In this document: positions 8,783 to 15,950 of the stretch, piece after piece
Layout of the letters: every line of letters begins with the position of its first letter
Numbering within the stretch: position 1 is the first letter of the stretch
Source: Planctomycetia bacterium
Lineage (GTDB): Bacteria > Planctomycetota > Planctomycetia > Gemmatales > Gemmataceae
DNA length: 55,262 bases
Assembly: GCA_005808665.1 (NCBI GenBank)
Contig: SYLG01000094.1
Location: forward strand, 1-55,262
Reading direction: 5' to 3'
Made by a program: the position numbers and the translations under genes
The notes under the pieces: generated by a model
The model's database searches: none
The model's input: only the letters and a program-made list of their open reading frames with translations
What the model was told of the DNA's origin: nothing

Positions 8783-10156
8783 TGTTTTCAGATACTCCAA
8801 TAGGGCTTTTCGTTCTTCGTCGGTGAGTGAATCGCCATAATCATGTCCCTGGTTGCTTCTGCCCACTTCATTTGTGTCGTATATTTTCCTGGCCTCATGG
8901 GCATTGGTTGGAAACTCCTTGGGATCAACCCGGCGAATGATCCAACCGATTTTATCCTTGTCATAGTCGGATTCGGTCGTGAGATAACTACGGGTGAACC
9001 TCGCAGGCCTGGTTTTCGATTCGAGGAGGTGCCCCAGAGTGGGAACCGAACCGTTATGCAAATAGGGGGCGGTCGCCCAAATGCCATCAAGTGGGGGAGC
9101 TTGATAGCCCGCATTAACCCGCCCCTGATAGCCGTCGGCTAGCCAGCCTTCATGGCCCTTGGCGAACCAACTCCTTGAATATTTTTGGGCGAATTCCATG
9201 GGATAGGCGTTTAGTCTGCCGGGGTCGGTGGCAACATCTTCCAGCGGCACAATTTTGTTCGGGTAAGTCGGATTTTCCCCGTAAGTCCCATGGCACTTGG
9301 AACAGTGATTTTGAAAAATGCCCAACCCCCGAACAGCCAGGGAGTGGTTTACCATAAAAGGATATTTTGGAGCTTCAATGGAGTAAAGATATTGCAGGAT
9401 GTCTTTGAATGTGGATTCCTCCTTTTCGAAAAAAACCTTTTGATTTAATGGGTGTAAGGAAAATTGCATGAGTCCGCGTGAAGACCGGGCATCCCCTTCG
9501 CCGGTGGCGTACAAGGTAGCTTTTTTTTTCATCAACCACCAGGCAGGGACATCCCCGCAAAGTGTATCGACCAGTTTTGGGTAGGTTCTGGTTAATTGAA
9601 AATCCAGCTCGGGGGTACGCAGGCCAAAAAGGTAGACGGAGGTAGCCACAGCCTCATTGGTTCCCCTGGTTCGGCTAAAATGATAGGGCGTGGCAATCCT
9701 GCGCAATCCCGCTCCGGGTAATTCCTCAAAAAGTGCCTGAAGGTCCAGACTGGAATTTCCCAAACCCACCATGGACTTACCCAAAATCGAACCCCCGTGG
9801 CAAACCATGCAATCAAGGGCAAGTCCCTGGATATCAAGGGCCAAGGTGCCCTTGCGAAGCCCCATGGGTAGGCCACCATTGGGGTAGGGTGCCTCATGAA
9901 GCCCAAACCGTTCTCGGGCGGCACTCATGGGGTCCGCCGGGGCCTTTTTGGTCCAGATCTTCCAAACGGTTTTCAAGGAATCCTTGGTAAAACTTGCTGG
10001 GGTGAAAGTCCTTGTGGTAAGTGCCACCTGGCCCCGTTTGGCCGCCTCGGGGTTGCCAATTTGGAATTTTCCATAGGCCGGATCGGGTGCGTCTGCGAAA
10101 ATGAGGCCACCCACAAACCACAGAATTCCCATTAACCAATATCGGAAAGTTGCCAT
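8777..10156 (-). CDS. Secreted di-haem c-type cytochrome
   Basis: A 459-residue exported protein with an N-terminal signal peptide (hydrophobic YWLMGILWFVGGLIFADA) and two haem c attachment sites, CMVCH at 116-120 and CSKCH at 285-289. The segment PPLDGIWATAPYLHNGSVPTLGHLL is typical of the peroxidase/MauG-like and planctomycete c-cytochrome families, where it lies in the C-terminal haem domain. It probably acts as a periplasmic redox protein. The enzymatic reaction, if any, cannot be assigned: it may be a di-haem peroxidase relative or an electron carrier. ATG 10156 is used. It is convergent with the amidohydrolase and divergent from the FIST gene, whose start lies 84 bp away, so a bidirectional promoter region is expected there. 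Confidence 0.8.
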   Translation of the reverse strand: MATFRYWLMGILWFVGGLIFADAPDPAYGKFQIGNPEAAKRGQVALTTRTFTPASFTKDSLKTVWKIWTKKAPADPMSAARERFGLHEAPYPNGGLPMGLRKGTLALDIQGLALDCMVCHGGSILGKSMVGLGNSSLDLQALFEELPGAGLRRIATPYHFSRTRGTNEAVATSVYLFGLRTPELDFQLTRTYPKLVDTLCGDVPAWWLMKKKATLYATGEGDARSSRGLMQFSLHPLNQKVFFEKEESTFKDILQYLYSIEAPKYPFMVNHSLAVRGLGIFQNHCSKCHGTYGENPTYPNKIVPLEDVATDPGRLNAYPMEFAQKYSRSWFAKGHEGWLADGYQGRVNAGYQAPPLDGIWATAPYLHNGSVPTLGHLLESKTRPARFTRSYLTTESDYDKDKIGWIIRRVDPKEFPTNAHEARKIYDTNEVGRSNQGHDYGDSLTDEERKALLEYLKTL

Positions 10157-10239
10157 TGGCGAAAACCTTTGATTGCATGGCTATCATAGACGGTAACCGG
10201 TGCATCCGCCATCCAGGGCGGTGGACTTTGTGCTTACAA

Positions 10240-11427
10240 ATGGGACCCTTTATGCCTTTTTCCTCCGCAGTTTCCCAAAAAGAAGCCGCAGCCGATGCCC
10301 TTGCTGAAATCGTTACCCAACTCGATCCCGCTGTCTCCCAATCTCCTGACCTTGTGGTTTATTTTTTCACCCCAGACCATGCCCGTCATGCGGAAAGTCT
10401 GGTTCAGGGGATCAAGGAAGTGCTTGAACCTGCCCACATAATTGGGTGTGTGGCGGAAGGGGTTGTTGGGACCGGGCAGGAAATCGAGAAGGCACCCGCA
10501 ATTAGTGTTTTCGCAGGGAAATGGGCCCCGGATCGGAAAATTCATTTGGAAACATTTGAACTAAGCGTGGCGAATACAAGTGAGGGCAAAAGTCTACTTG
10601 GGTGGCCTGACGGTTTGGTGGATGGAACTACCCAAGGGGGTGGAATGATCCTTTTGGGCGATCCCCTCACTTGCCCGGTGGACTATTTCCTGAAGCAGGT
10701 CAATGAAGATTTTCCGGACCTTACCGTTGTGGGGGGCATGGCATCCGGAAACCGGAGTTCAGGGGCGTTTCGCCTGGTTTCTGATCGGGGAGGTGTTCGC
10801 TCGGGGGCAGTAGGGGTCCTTTTAAGTGGAGATGTTGGAATGCGAACTGTGGTTTCCCAGGGGTGTAGGCCCGTTGGCCAGCCCATGATTGTTACCAGGT
10901 CGGAAGCGAACATCATCTTTGAACTTGGCGGAAAAAAACCGATTCAACAGCTCCAGGAAATGTGGCGACAACTCCCAACCAGTGAACAACGCCTTTTTGA
11001 AAAGGGGTTGCATCTGGGCATTGTGGTTAACGAATATGCGGGGGAATTTCGCCAAGGTGATTTCCTGATTCGAAACTGCGGATTTGTCAAAGAGACCGGA
11101 GCATTGGTGGTAGGGGACCAGATACGAACCGGCCAGACGGTTCAGTTTCAGATCCGGGATGCGCAAAGTGCGGACATTGAACTTCGGGTCCTCCTTGAGG
11201 AGGACAAAAACAAACACAAGAAAATTCCCGGTGGAGCTTTAATGTTCACCTGCAACGGCAGGGGAAGCCGGTTTTTTTCGGAGCAGTCTCACGATGCCAA
11301 ATGTGTTGAATCCCTTATGGGAAGGGTTCCCATGGCCGGTTTTTTTGCCCAAGGAGAGTTTGGCCCGGTTGGTGGACACAACAATATCCATGGATTTACG
11401 GCCAGCATGGCCTTTTTTGATGCGTAA
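10240..11427 (+). CDS. FIST-domain sensory protein
   Basis: A protein of about 395 residues with the FIST N and FIST C arrangement, a ligand-sensing module thought to bind small molecules such as amino acids. Recognisable segments are the N-terminal VVYFFTPDHARHAESLVQGI, then IIGCVAEGVVGTGQEIE, VVGGMASGN, and the C-terminal half with GALMFTCNGRG and the terminal FFAQGEFGPVGGHNNIHGFTASMAFF, which is characteristic. There is no signal peptide or attached output domain, so it is a stand-alone cytoplasmic FIST protein. The start is uncertain: ATG 10240 follows GGCGGTGGA, and ATG 10252 is an alternative. A small gene follows 11 nt after the stop and is probably in the same operon. Confidence 0.85.
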   Translation: MGPFMPFSSAVSQKEAAADALAEIVTQLDPAVSQSPDLVVYFFTPDHARHAESLVQGIKEVLEPAHIIGCVAEGVVGTGQEIEKAPAISVFAGKWAPDRKIHLETFELSVANTSEGKSLLGWPDGLVDGTTQGGGMILLGDPLTCPVDYFLKQVNEDFPDLTVVGGMASGNRSSGAFRLVSDRGGVRSGAVGVLLSGDVGMRTVVSQGCRPVGQPMIVTRSEANIIFELGGKKPIQQLQEMWRQLPTSEQRLFEKGLHLGIVVNEYAGEFRQGDFLIRNCGFVKETGALVVGDQIRTGQTVQFQIRDAQSADIELRVLLEEDKNKHKKIPGGALMFTCNGRGSRFFSEQSHDAKCVESLMGRVPMAGFFAQGEFGPVGGHNNIHGFTASMAFFDA

Positions 11428-11438
11428 GGACAAAACAC

Positions 11439-11744
11439 ATGGGAATGGAAATGTCGATTTCGGTACCCAATCCGGATTGGCCTCATATTTGTGCAGCCCT
11501 TGCCCAATTTTCCCCAAAGGGTTCATTGAGAATGGCGGATGGCCAGTTGACCTTCCCCGGAGAAGAACCCTCACCGGATTGGCAGGAACTAAGGGTAGCC
11601 TTACCCTCAGGAATGGTGACCTTAAAGCGCACGAAAGATGGACTGGATTTGATCACATGGGGTAATATTTCGGAAGAGTTGTTAAGCGAAAGAAACCAAT
11701 TGGGGAGTCACCTTGGCAAGGGTTCCAAACCGGGGGCGGGGTAG
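11439..11744 (+). CDS. Small hypothetical protein
   Basis: A 101-residue frame begins at an ATG 11 nt after the FIST stop, in the same direction. It reads as a real protein: MSISVPNPDWPHICAALA near the start, then two-strand-like stretches (GSLRMADGQLTFP, ELRVALPSGMVTLKRTKDGLDLITWG). There is no signal peptide, membrane segment or recognised domain. The pattern of alternating hydrophobic strands suggests a small beta-rich cytoplasmic protein. Tight spacing implies cotranscription with FIST, and perhaps an accessory role. A competing frame (11294-11665) overlaps the FIST gene end and is less plausible. I do not recognise the family. Confidence 0.55.
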   Translation: MGMEMSISVPNPDWPHICAALAQFSPKGSLRMADGQLTFPGEEPSPDWQELRVALPSGMVTLKRTKDGLDLITWGNISEELLSERNQLGSHLGKGSKPGAG

Positions 11745-11879
11745 CAAAAAGGCAAAGTTCCAAAGTGATTCTGGGTGGCAATAAAACCCCTATTGATATA
11801 AAAACGGGCGAGAAAGTAATATAATAATCCGGAGAATACGAGAGTAAAACGGGGCTTTAAATTGCCCAGATTGCTTAAA

Positions 11880-12644
11880 ATGCCAAAAAATACTGGTCGG
11901 TACCTCTCCTTGTCCCCGTTTAGGCAAGTTGTTTTGGATTTGATGTATTTCACGGCAAAGGTGCCCGTTGCCACGGTAGAGCGAAAAATGCACTTGGGCG
12001 CCCTAAAAACCGCCAGGCAACTGCATCCCGCCAAACCCAGCTGGTCGAGCATATTTGCCAAAGCCTATGGAATTGTGGCCAGGGATAATCCTGTTTTGAG
12101 GCGAAGTCTGGTTTCCTTCCCTTGGGCCAGATTTTACGAACACCCTCATAGCGTTGCATCAATCAATGTGGAACGCGAGGTCGATGGCGAACAAATTGTC
12201 CTTTACAGTTATGTCCGGGCCCCAGAAAACCGGACTCTTGAGGCAATTGATGAAATCATTCGCCATCACAAGGAGGACCCTATTGAAAAGGTTCGCTCCT
12301 ATACCCGAATGCGAACCTTGAGCAGGCTCCCTTGGTTCATCCGAAGATTTATTTGGTGGTATGGACTAAATGTTGAGGGTAATCGCCGAGGTCATAATTT
12401 TGGCACCTTTGCCATTTCCTCGGTATCCTCTCTTGGTGCCGGGCTGGTGAATCTATTTCCTTTATTGTCCAGCCAAATCCACTATGGAATGCTAGACAAA
12501 GAGGGCAATTTGGATGTTCGGTTGACTTTTGATCACCGGGTTTTGGATGGGGCCAATGCAGCCAGGGCTTTGGCCGAGCTGGAAAACGCTTTGAATACTG
12601 CGGTGTTGGGTGAACTGAAACCCTTCAGAAGGTTGGCAATCTAA
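11880..12644 (+). CDS. Stand-alone 2-oxoacid dehydrogenase acyltransferase (E2 catalytic) domain
   Basis: A protein of about 254 residues with the chloramphenicol-acetyltransferase-like fold of E2 catalytic domains. The C-terminal signature is TFDHRVLDGANAARAL with the catalytic histidine near residue 219; the fold's SSVSSLGAGLVNLFPLLSSQIHYG strand precedes it. There is no N-terminal lipoyl domain or E3-binding segment, and the N-terminus starts at once with the catalytic domain (LSPFRQVVLDLMYFTAKVPVATVERK). It is therefore unlikely to serve a normal pyruvate or 2-oxoglutarate dehydrogenase. It may transfer acyl groups from a free carrier or CoA. I use ATG 11880; a TTG at 11862 is also in frame. 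Its neighbours give no pathway clue. Confidence 0.75.
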   Translation: MPKNTGRYLSLSPFRQVVLDLMYFTAKVPVATVERKMHLGALKTARQLHPAKPSWSSIFAKAYGIVARDNPVLRRSLVSFPWARFYEHPHSVASINVEREVDGEQIVLYSYVRAPENRTLEAIDEIIRHHKEDPIEKVRSYTRMRTLSRLPWFIRRFIWWYGLNVEGNRRGHNFGTFAISSVSSLGAGLVNLFPLLSSQIHYGMLDKEGNLDVRLTFDHRVLDGANAARALAELENALNTAVLGELKPFRRLAI

Positions 12645-12677
12645 GTCTCACACCATTTTTACCTTCCGGTAAGCTAC

Positions 12678-12713
12678 CCGGTTGTGGGGGTTACCCAACC
12701 TTGGTATAACCGG
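12678..12713 (+). terminator. Candidate hairpin after the acyltransferase gene
   Basis: CCGGTT at 12678-12683 pairs perfectly with AACCGG at 12708-12713, enclosing a 24-nt loop that can fold further. It lies 34 nt beyond the acyltransferase stop. A T8 run follows only about 20 nt later, so this is a weak candidate for transcript ending rather than a textbook intrinsic terminator. Confidence 0.25.
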
Positions 12714-12855
12714 ACCATTTGTTTCCATTTTTTTTGCTTTCCTTAAAGTTTCCCCAACTTCCTGCCGCATGGTGTTGCAAAGTGTATTTGAATGGCAAGC
12801 CGTAATTTGGATAGGGCCTGCAAATCCAACCTGAATAATTAGCAACAATAAAAAA

Positions 12856-13920
12856 ATGATAACACTGTGGTCGTTGGTTGTTTCGATTGGTGCCATTGGT
12901 GTTGGATTTGGTCAACACCCAACCCCTTTTTTTGGCAAACTCCAATTTGAACGGATCAGCCGCGGTTTGCATGGAACCGTTCAGGATTTCACCAAAAACC
13001 ATGGCAAGGACCGTCGTATTTTTTCCCCTGCCCTTGGTGAAAAACGGGATATGTATGTCTATCTTCCTCCGGGATATGACCCATCCAAATCGTATCCCCT
13101 GGCCATTTTTCTCCATGGAGCAGCTCAGGATGAAGAGTTTTTTTTTCAATCCCAGGTGGATCGATTTGATCAGGCCATTGCCGAGGGCAAATTGAATCCG
13201 GTGGTCATTGTAGCCCCCGATGGAAGCATGAATGGCCAGGCAAGAGTGTACCATCCAGCTACTTTTTGGGCAAATTCCAAAGCGGGCCGCTTCGAAGACT
13301 ATGTCATCAACGATGTGTATGATTTCGCTATGAAGAATTATTCCATCCGCCCCGAAAGGGAATATCACGCTTTCATGGGGCCATCCATGGGGGGGTCAGC
13401 ATCCTTTGCTCTTGGGATCAAGCATCGTGACCGTTTCAAGGTGGCGATCGCTTTTATGCCCCTTTTGAACCTCCGCTATGTCGATAGCCACGGTCGTTAC
13501 CAGGGAAAATTTGAGCCTGGAACCTGGTCCTATCGGTCAAATATCAAATACCTGGAACCATTGGGAAGGCTCAAGTTGGTTGTGCTTAGGTTTGGAACAC
13601 TTTATCGACCCCTTTTTGGCCCGGGAAACCAAGCCCTGGACGGGCTTAGCTCCATCAATCCCATTGAATTGATGGAGGCGACCAATCTCAAACCAGGTGA
13701 AATGGACCTTTATATTTCCTATGGGGGCAAAGATGAATTTCATATTCCTAACCAGGTCGAAAGCTTTCTCGAGGTTGCCCACAATCGCGGACTCAGGATT
13801 AGTGTGGATTACGACCCCCGCGGAAGGCACAGCCTGCAAAGTGGTATCCGGGCCATGCCCAAAGCCATTCAATGGGTCCAGGAGCGATTCGAAGCCCTGG
13901 AAAACGACAAGTCCAAATAA
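12856..13920 (+). CDS. Secreted alpha/beta-hydrolase, esterase D/enterochelin esterase type
   Basis: A 354-residue exported hydrolase. An N-terminal signal peptide (residues 1-20, WSLVVSIGAIGVGFGQ) is followed by a strand-rich region and the esterase fold: RDMYVYLPPGYDPSKSYPL, FLHG for the oxyanion region, and the nucleophile elbow GPSMGG with Ser177. The likely acid is Asp293 in GGKDEFH and the base His325 in GRHSL. Family members cleave carboxyl esters, including feruloyl or acyl-sugar esters; the substrate here is unknown. The ATG follows an A-rich stretch with no clear ribosome site. The 211-bp upstream space holds only the candidate hairpin described separately. The gene ends facing the minus-strand rsmH group. 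Confidence 0.8.
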   Translation: MITLWSLVVSIGAIGVGFGQHPTPFFGKLQFERISRGLHGTVQDFTKNHGKDRRIFSPALGEKRDMYVYLPPGYDPSKSYPLAIFLHGAAQDEEFFFQSQVDRFDQAIAEGKLNPVVIVAPDGSMNGQARVYHPATFWANSKAGRFEDYVINDVYDFAMKNYSIRPEREYHAFMGPSMGGSASFALGIKHRDRFKVAIAFMPLLNLRYVDSHGRYQGKFEPGTWSYRSNIKYLEPLGRLKLVVLRFGTLYRPLFGPGNQALDGLSSINPIELMEATNLKPGEMDLYISYGGKDEFHIPNQVESFLEVAHNRGLRISVDYDPRGRHSLQSGIRAMPKAIQWVQERFEALENDKSK

Positions 13921-14000
13921 AAGCAGGATGGCCAGGATTAAAAAATGCCTTGCCTATTTCCAGCCAAAAAACAGCTTGCCGTTTTGGATTACCGAAACAA

Positions 14001-14585
14001 TTATTCCGGGCCCTTCCAGGTAAATCCCAAAACGGCCGCCCCGGAACCGGACGCTGTTTCCACTTGTTGCTTCCAAAGGATACTCTGATGTTTTGCGGGA
14101 CTTTCACGGATTGTGGGTAGGGGAATCGTTGTTTTCTCTTTGGAAACAAAACCAAACCATGGAGATGGGTGTTTGCGATTGCCAATCAGGGCTCTTTTCA
14201 AAAGGTCCTCCAGTTTGTGGGGAGAAGTAGGGCTTTCCTTTTCCACCGGACAAAGAAGAAAAAACATCCGCCCAGGGGCGGTATCCCGGTGATCGTCAGA
14301 ATCGGGTTGATGGGCGATCCGAACCGCATAAACCCCTGGGGGTACCTCTAGATTGCGATAGTCAAAAACCGTTCGGTGAACATCAAAGAGACCTACCAAG
14401 GTCCCCATTTCAAAATCATCCGGGACAAAGCCATTTTGGAATTGTTCTTTCGTGGCAATGGAAGGAACGATTTTGGAAGGATGAAAATGAACCGGGGTAT
14501 CATTTCCCACCAAAATCTCGATGGCGGTCGATGATATTTTGCTCATCATCCAAACTGGCGTGACCTTGGGCAGGCTTCTTTCCAC
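14001..14585 (-). CDS. Hypothetical protein downstream of rsmH
   Basis: A 194-residue protein of unknown function. Its middle reads PPGVYAVRIAHQPDSDDHRDTAPGRMFFLLCPVEKE, a beta-strand pattern seen in planctomycete proteins of unknown role. GTG 14585 is preceded by AGGAGGT at 8-nt spacing, which is the best ribosome site here. Upstream, however, the same frame is open to 14654 and encodes a signal-peptide-like stretch (ISLFGYYLGILLICG). That stretch would need a rare CTG start overlapping the rsmH stop, with GGAGGG seven bases before it. So the protein may be exported, and the true start is uncertain. It is 65 nt downstream of rsmH on the same strand and convergent with the esterase gene. Confidence 0.6.
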   Translation of the reverse strand: MERSLPKVTPVWMMSKISSTAIEILVGNDTPVHFHPSKIVPSIATKEQFQNGFVPDDFEMGTLVGLFDVHRTVFDYRNLEVPPGVYAVRIAHQPDSDDHRDTAPGRMFFLLCPVEKESPTSPHKLEDLLKRALIGNRKHPSPWFGFVSKEKTTIPLPTIRESPAKHQSILWKQQVETASGSGAAVLGFTWKGPE

Positions 14586-14650
14586 AGCCCTGACCTCCTG
14601 TTTTTGACCACAAATCAGGAGGATTCCAAGGTAGTATCCAAAAAGGGAAA

Positions 14651-15664
14651 TCAGGATTTGGCCCTCCGGGCCCAGCGAAGCCTTGCGGACCTTGCCCTTG
14701 GATTTCTCAGTTTTTCCTGGAAAGTGGGTCGCCAGAGACGGTCACTTATCCCATCGAAAATGCCAGAAGCCAACCCTTCCCGAAAGGCCTTTTTCACCAG
14801 CCTATCTTCCCCGGAATGAAAACTAAGAATAACGGCTACCCCTTGGGGTTTCAAAATCCATGGAAGGATTCGTAATAAGTGTTCGAGGTTAGCCAGTTCC
14901 CGATTTACAAGAATCCGCAAAGTTTGAAACACCCGGATTGCAGGATGCGATTTCCATTTGTTTTTTTCTTTGCTTAGTTTCCAATCCCGATTGGACGATT
15001 CGAGCAAGGTGGCAAGCTGACCGGTGGTTACGATTGGCTCCTTTTCCCTTGCGGCAATGAGGACCCGGGCAACACCCCACGGATCCGGTTCATTGCCGAT
15101 CCGGGAGAGGGCTTCGACGAGATCCTTTTCAAGGACTGTGGACAAAAAATCCGCAGCCGATTTACCTTTGGTTGGGTCCATACGCATATCAAGAGGGCCA
15201 TCACGACGGTAGGAAAATCCACGGTCCGGATCGTCCACCTGAAAGCTTGACATGCCAAGGTCGGCCAAAAGGCCATCACAACCATCCACCCCAGATTCGG
15301 CAAAGGCGGATTCAAGGCCTGCAAAATTGCCTTGAAAAATGCGGAAAGGGTTACCTGTTGCCTTGAGTTTTTCCGTAGCCAGAAGGATTGCGTTGGCATC
15401 AAAATCCATGCCAATAAGGAGCCCTTCCGGTCCCGCTTTGGTTAAAAGGGCACTGGAATGGCCCCCAAGCCCTACCGTGGCATCGACATAAACCCCGCCT
15501 TCGGTCGGATCCATTATTTCCAAAACTTCACGCAACATTACCGGGACATGGCCACCAGCCGGGGTACTCCTTGGGCGTCTGCCTGGGGCATAACGGGGGC
15601 GCCTCACCCGCTTGGGTGAAGTTTCGGGGGGAGTTTCTGGCAAAGGATCTGGCTCAACTGTCAT
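14651..15664 (-). CDS. rsmH: 16S rRNA (cytosine-1402-N4) methyltransferase RsmH
   Basis: S-adenosylmethionine-dependent enzyme that methylates N4 of C1402 in the 16S rRNA decoding centre; long known as MraW. Residues about 38-337 show the family order: HVPVMLREVLEIM, the SAM loop DATVGLGGHSSALL, GMDFDANAI, LLADLGMSSFQVDDPDRGFSYRRDGPLDMRMD, then FQTLRILVNREL, LSFHSGEDRLVKKAF and the C-terminal NPRARSARLR. A Pro/Arg-rich N-terminal extension of about 37 residues precedes the domain, and its codons match the gene. The usual dcw neighbours (mraZ, ftsL, ftsI) are absent, so the gene is separated from a division cluster here. It is divergent from the multihaem gene across a 286-bp region that should hold both promoters. 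Confidence 0.95.
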   Translation of the reverse strand: MTVEPDPLPETPPETSPKRVRRPRYAPGRRPRSTPAGGHVPVMLREVLEIMDPTEGGVYVDATVGLGGHSSALLTKAGPEGLLIGMDFDANAILLATEKLKATGNPFRIFQGNFAGLESAFAESGVDGCDGLLADLGMSSFQVDDPDRGFSYRRDGPLDMRMDPTKGKSAADFLSTVLEKDLVEALSRIGNEPDPWGVARVLIAAREKEPIVTTGQLATLLESSNRDWKLSKEKNKWKSHPAIRVFQTLRILVNRELANLEHLLRILPWILKPQGVAVILSFHSGEDRLVKKAFREGLASGIFDGISDRLWRPTFQEKLRNPRARSARLRWARRAKS

Positions 15665-15950
15665 AACCTACATCTTAAAACAATTCTGGGTGATTCATGG
15701 GCAATTATCGTTTGCAAACCGATTTCCCTAAAGGACAGGTAACCTGATTCGATTGGTAAGGGATTCCTGAGTGCTTGTCGCCTGGCCAGGGTTGAGGGAA
15801 ATGGCGGGGACCGCCCCTGAAAGGGAAGGTGTTGTATCATAATAGGAAGCAAAGTTGGGTCCATTTCCAAACAACCCAGTTGGGAAGGGCCTGGAACAAA
15901 GTGTTTTACCCAAGGTGGGCGGATTTCCCAAACCAGTGACTTCAAGGCGT

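Noticed and set aside
11294-11665. Plus-strand 123-codon frame spanning the end of the FIST gene
   Set aside because: It overlaps the conserved FIST C-terminus in another frame and competes with a better-placed small gene at 11439.
14604-14819. Plus-strand 71-codon frame opposite the end of rsmH
   Set aside because: Fully antisense to conserved rsmH residues; no ribosome site or motif.
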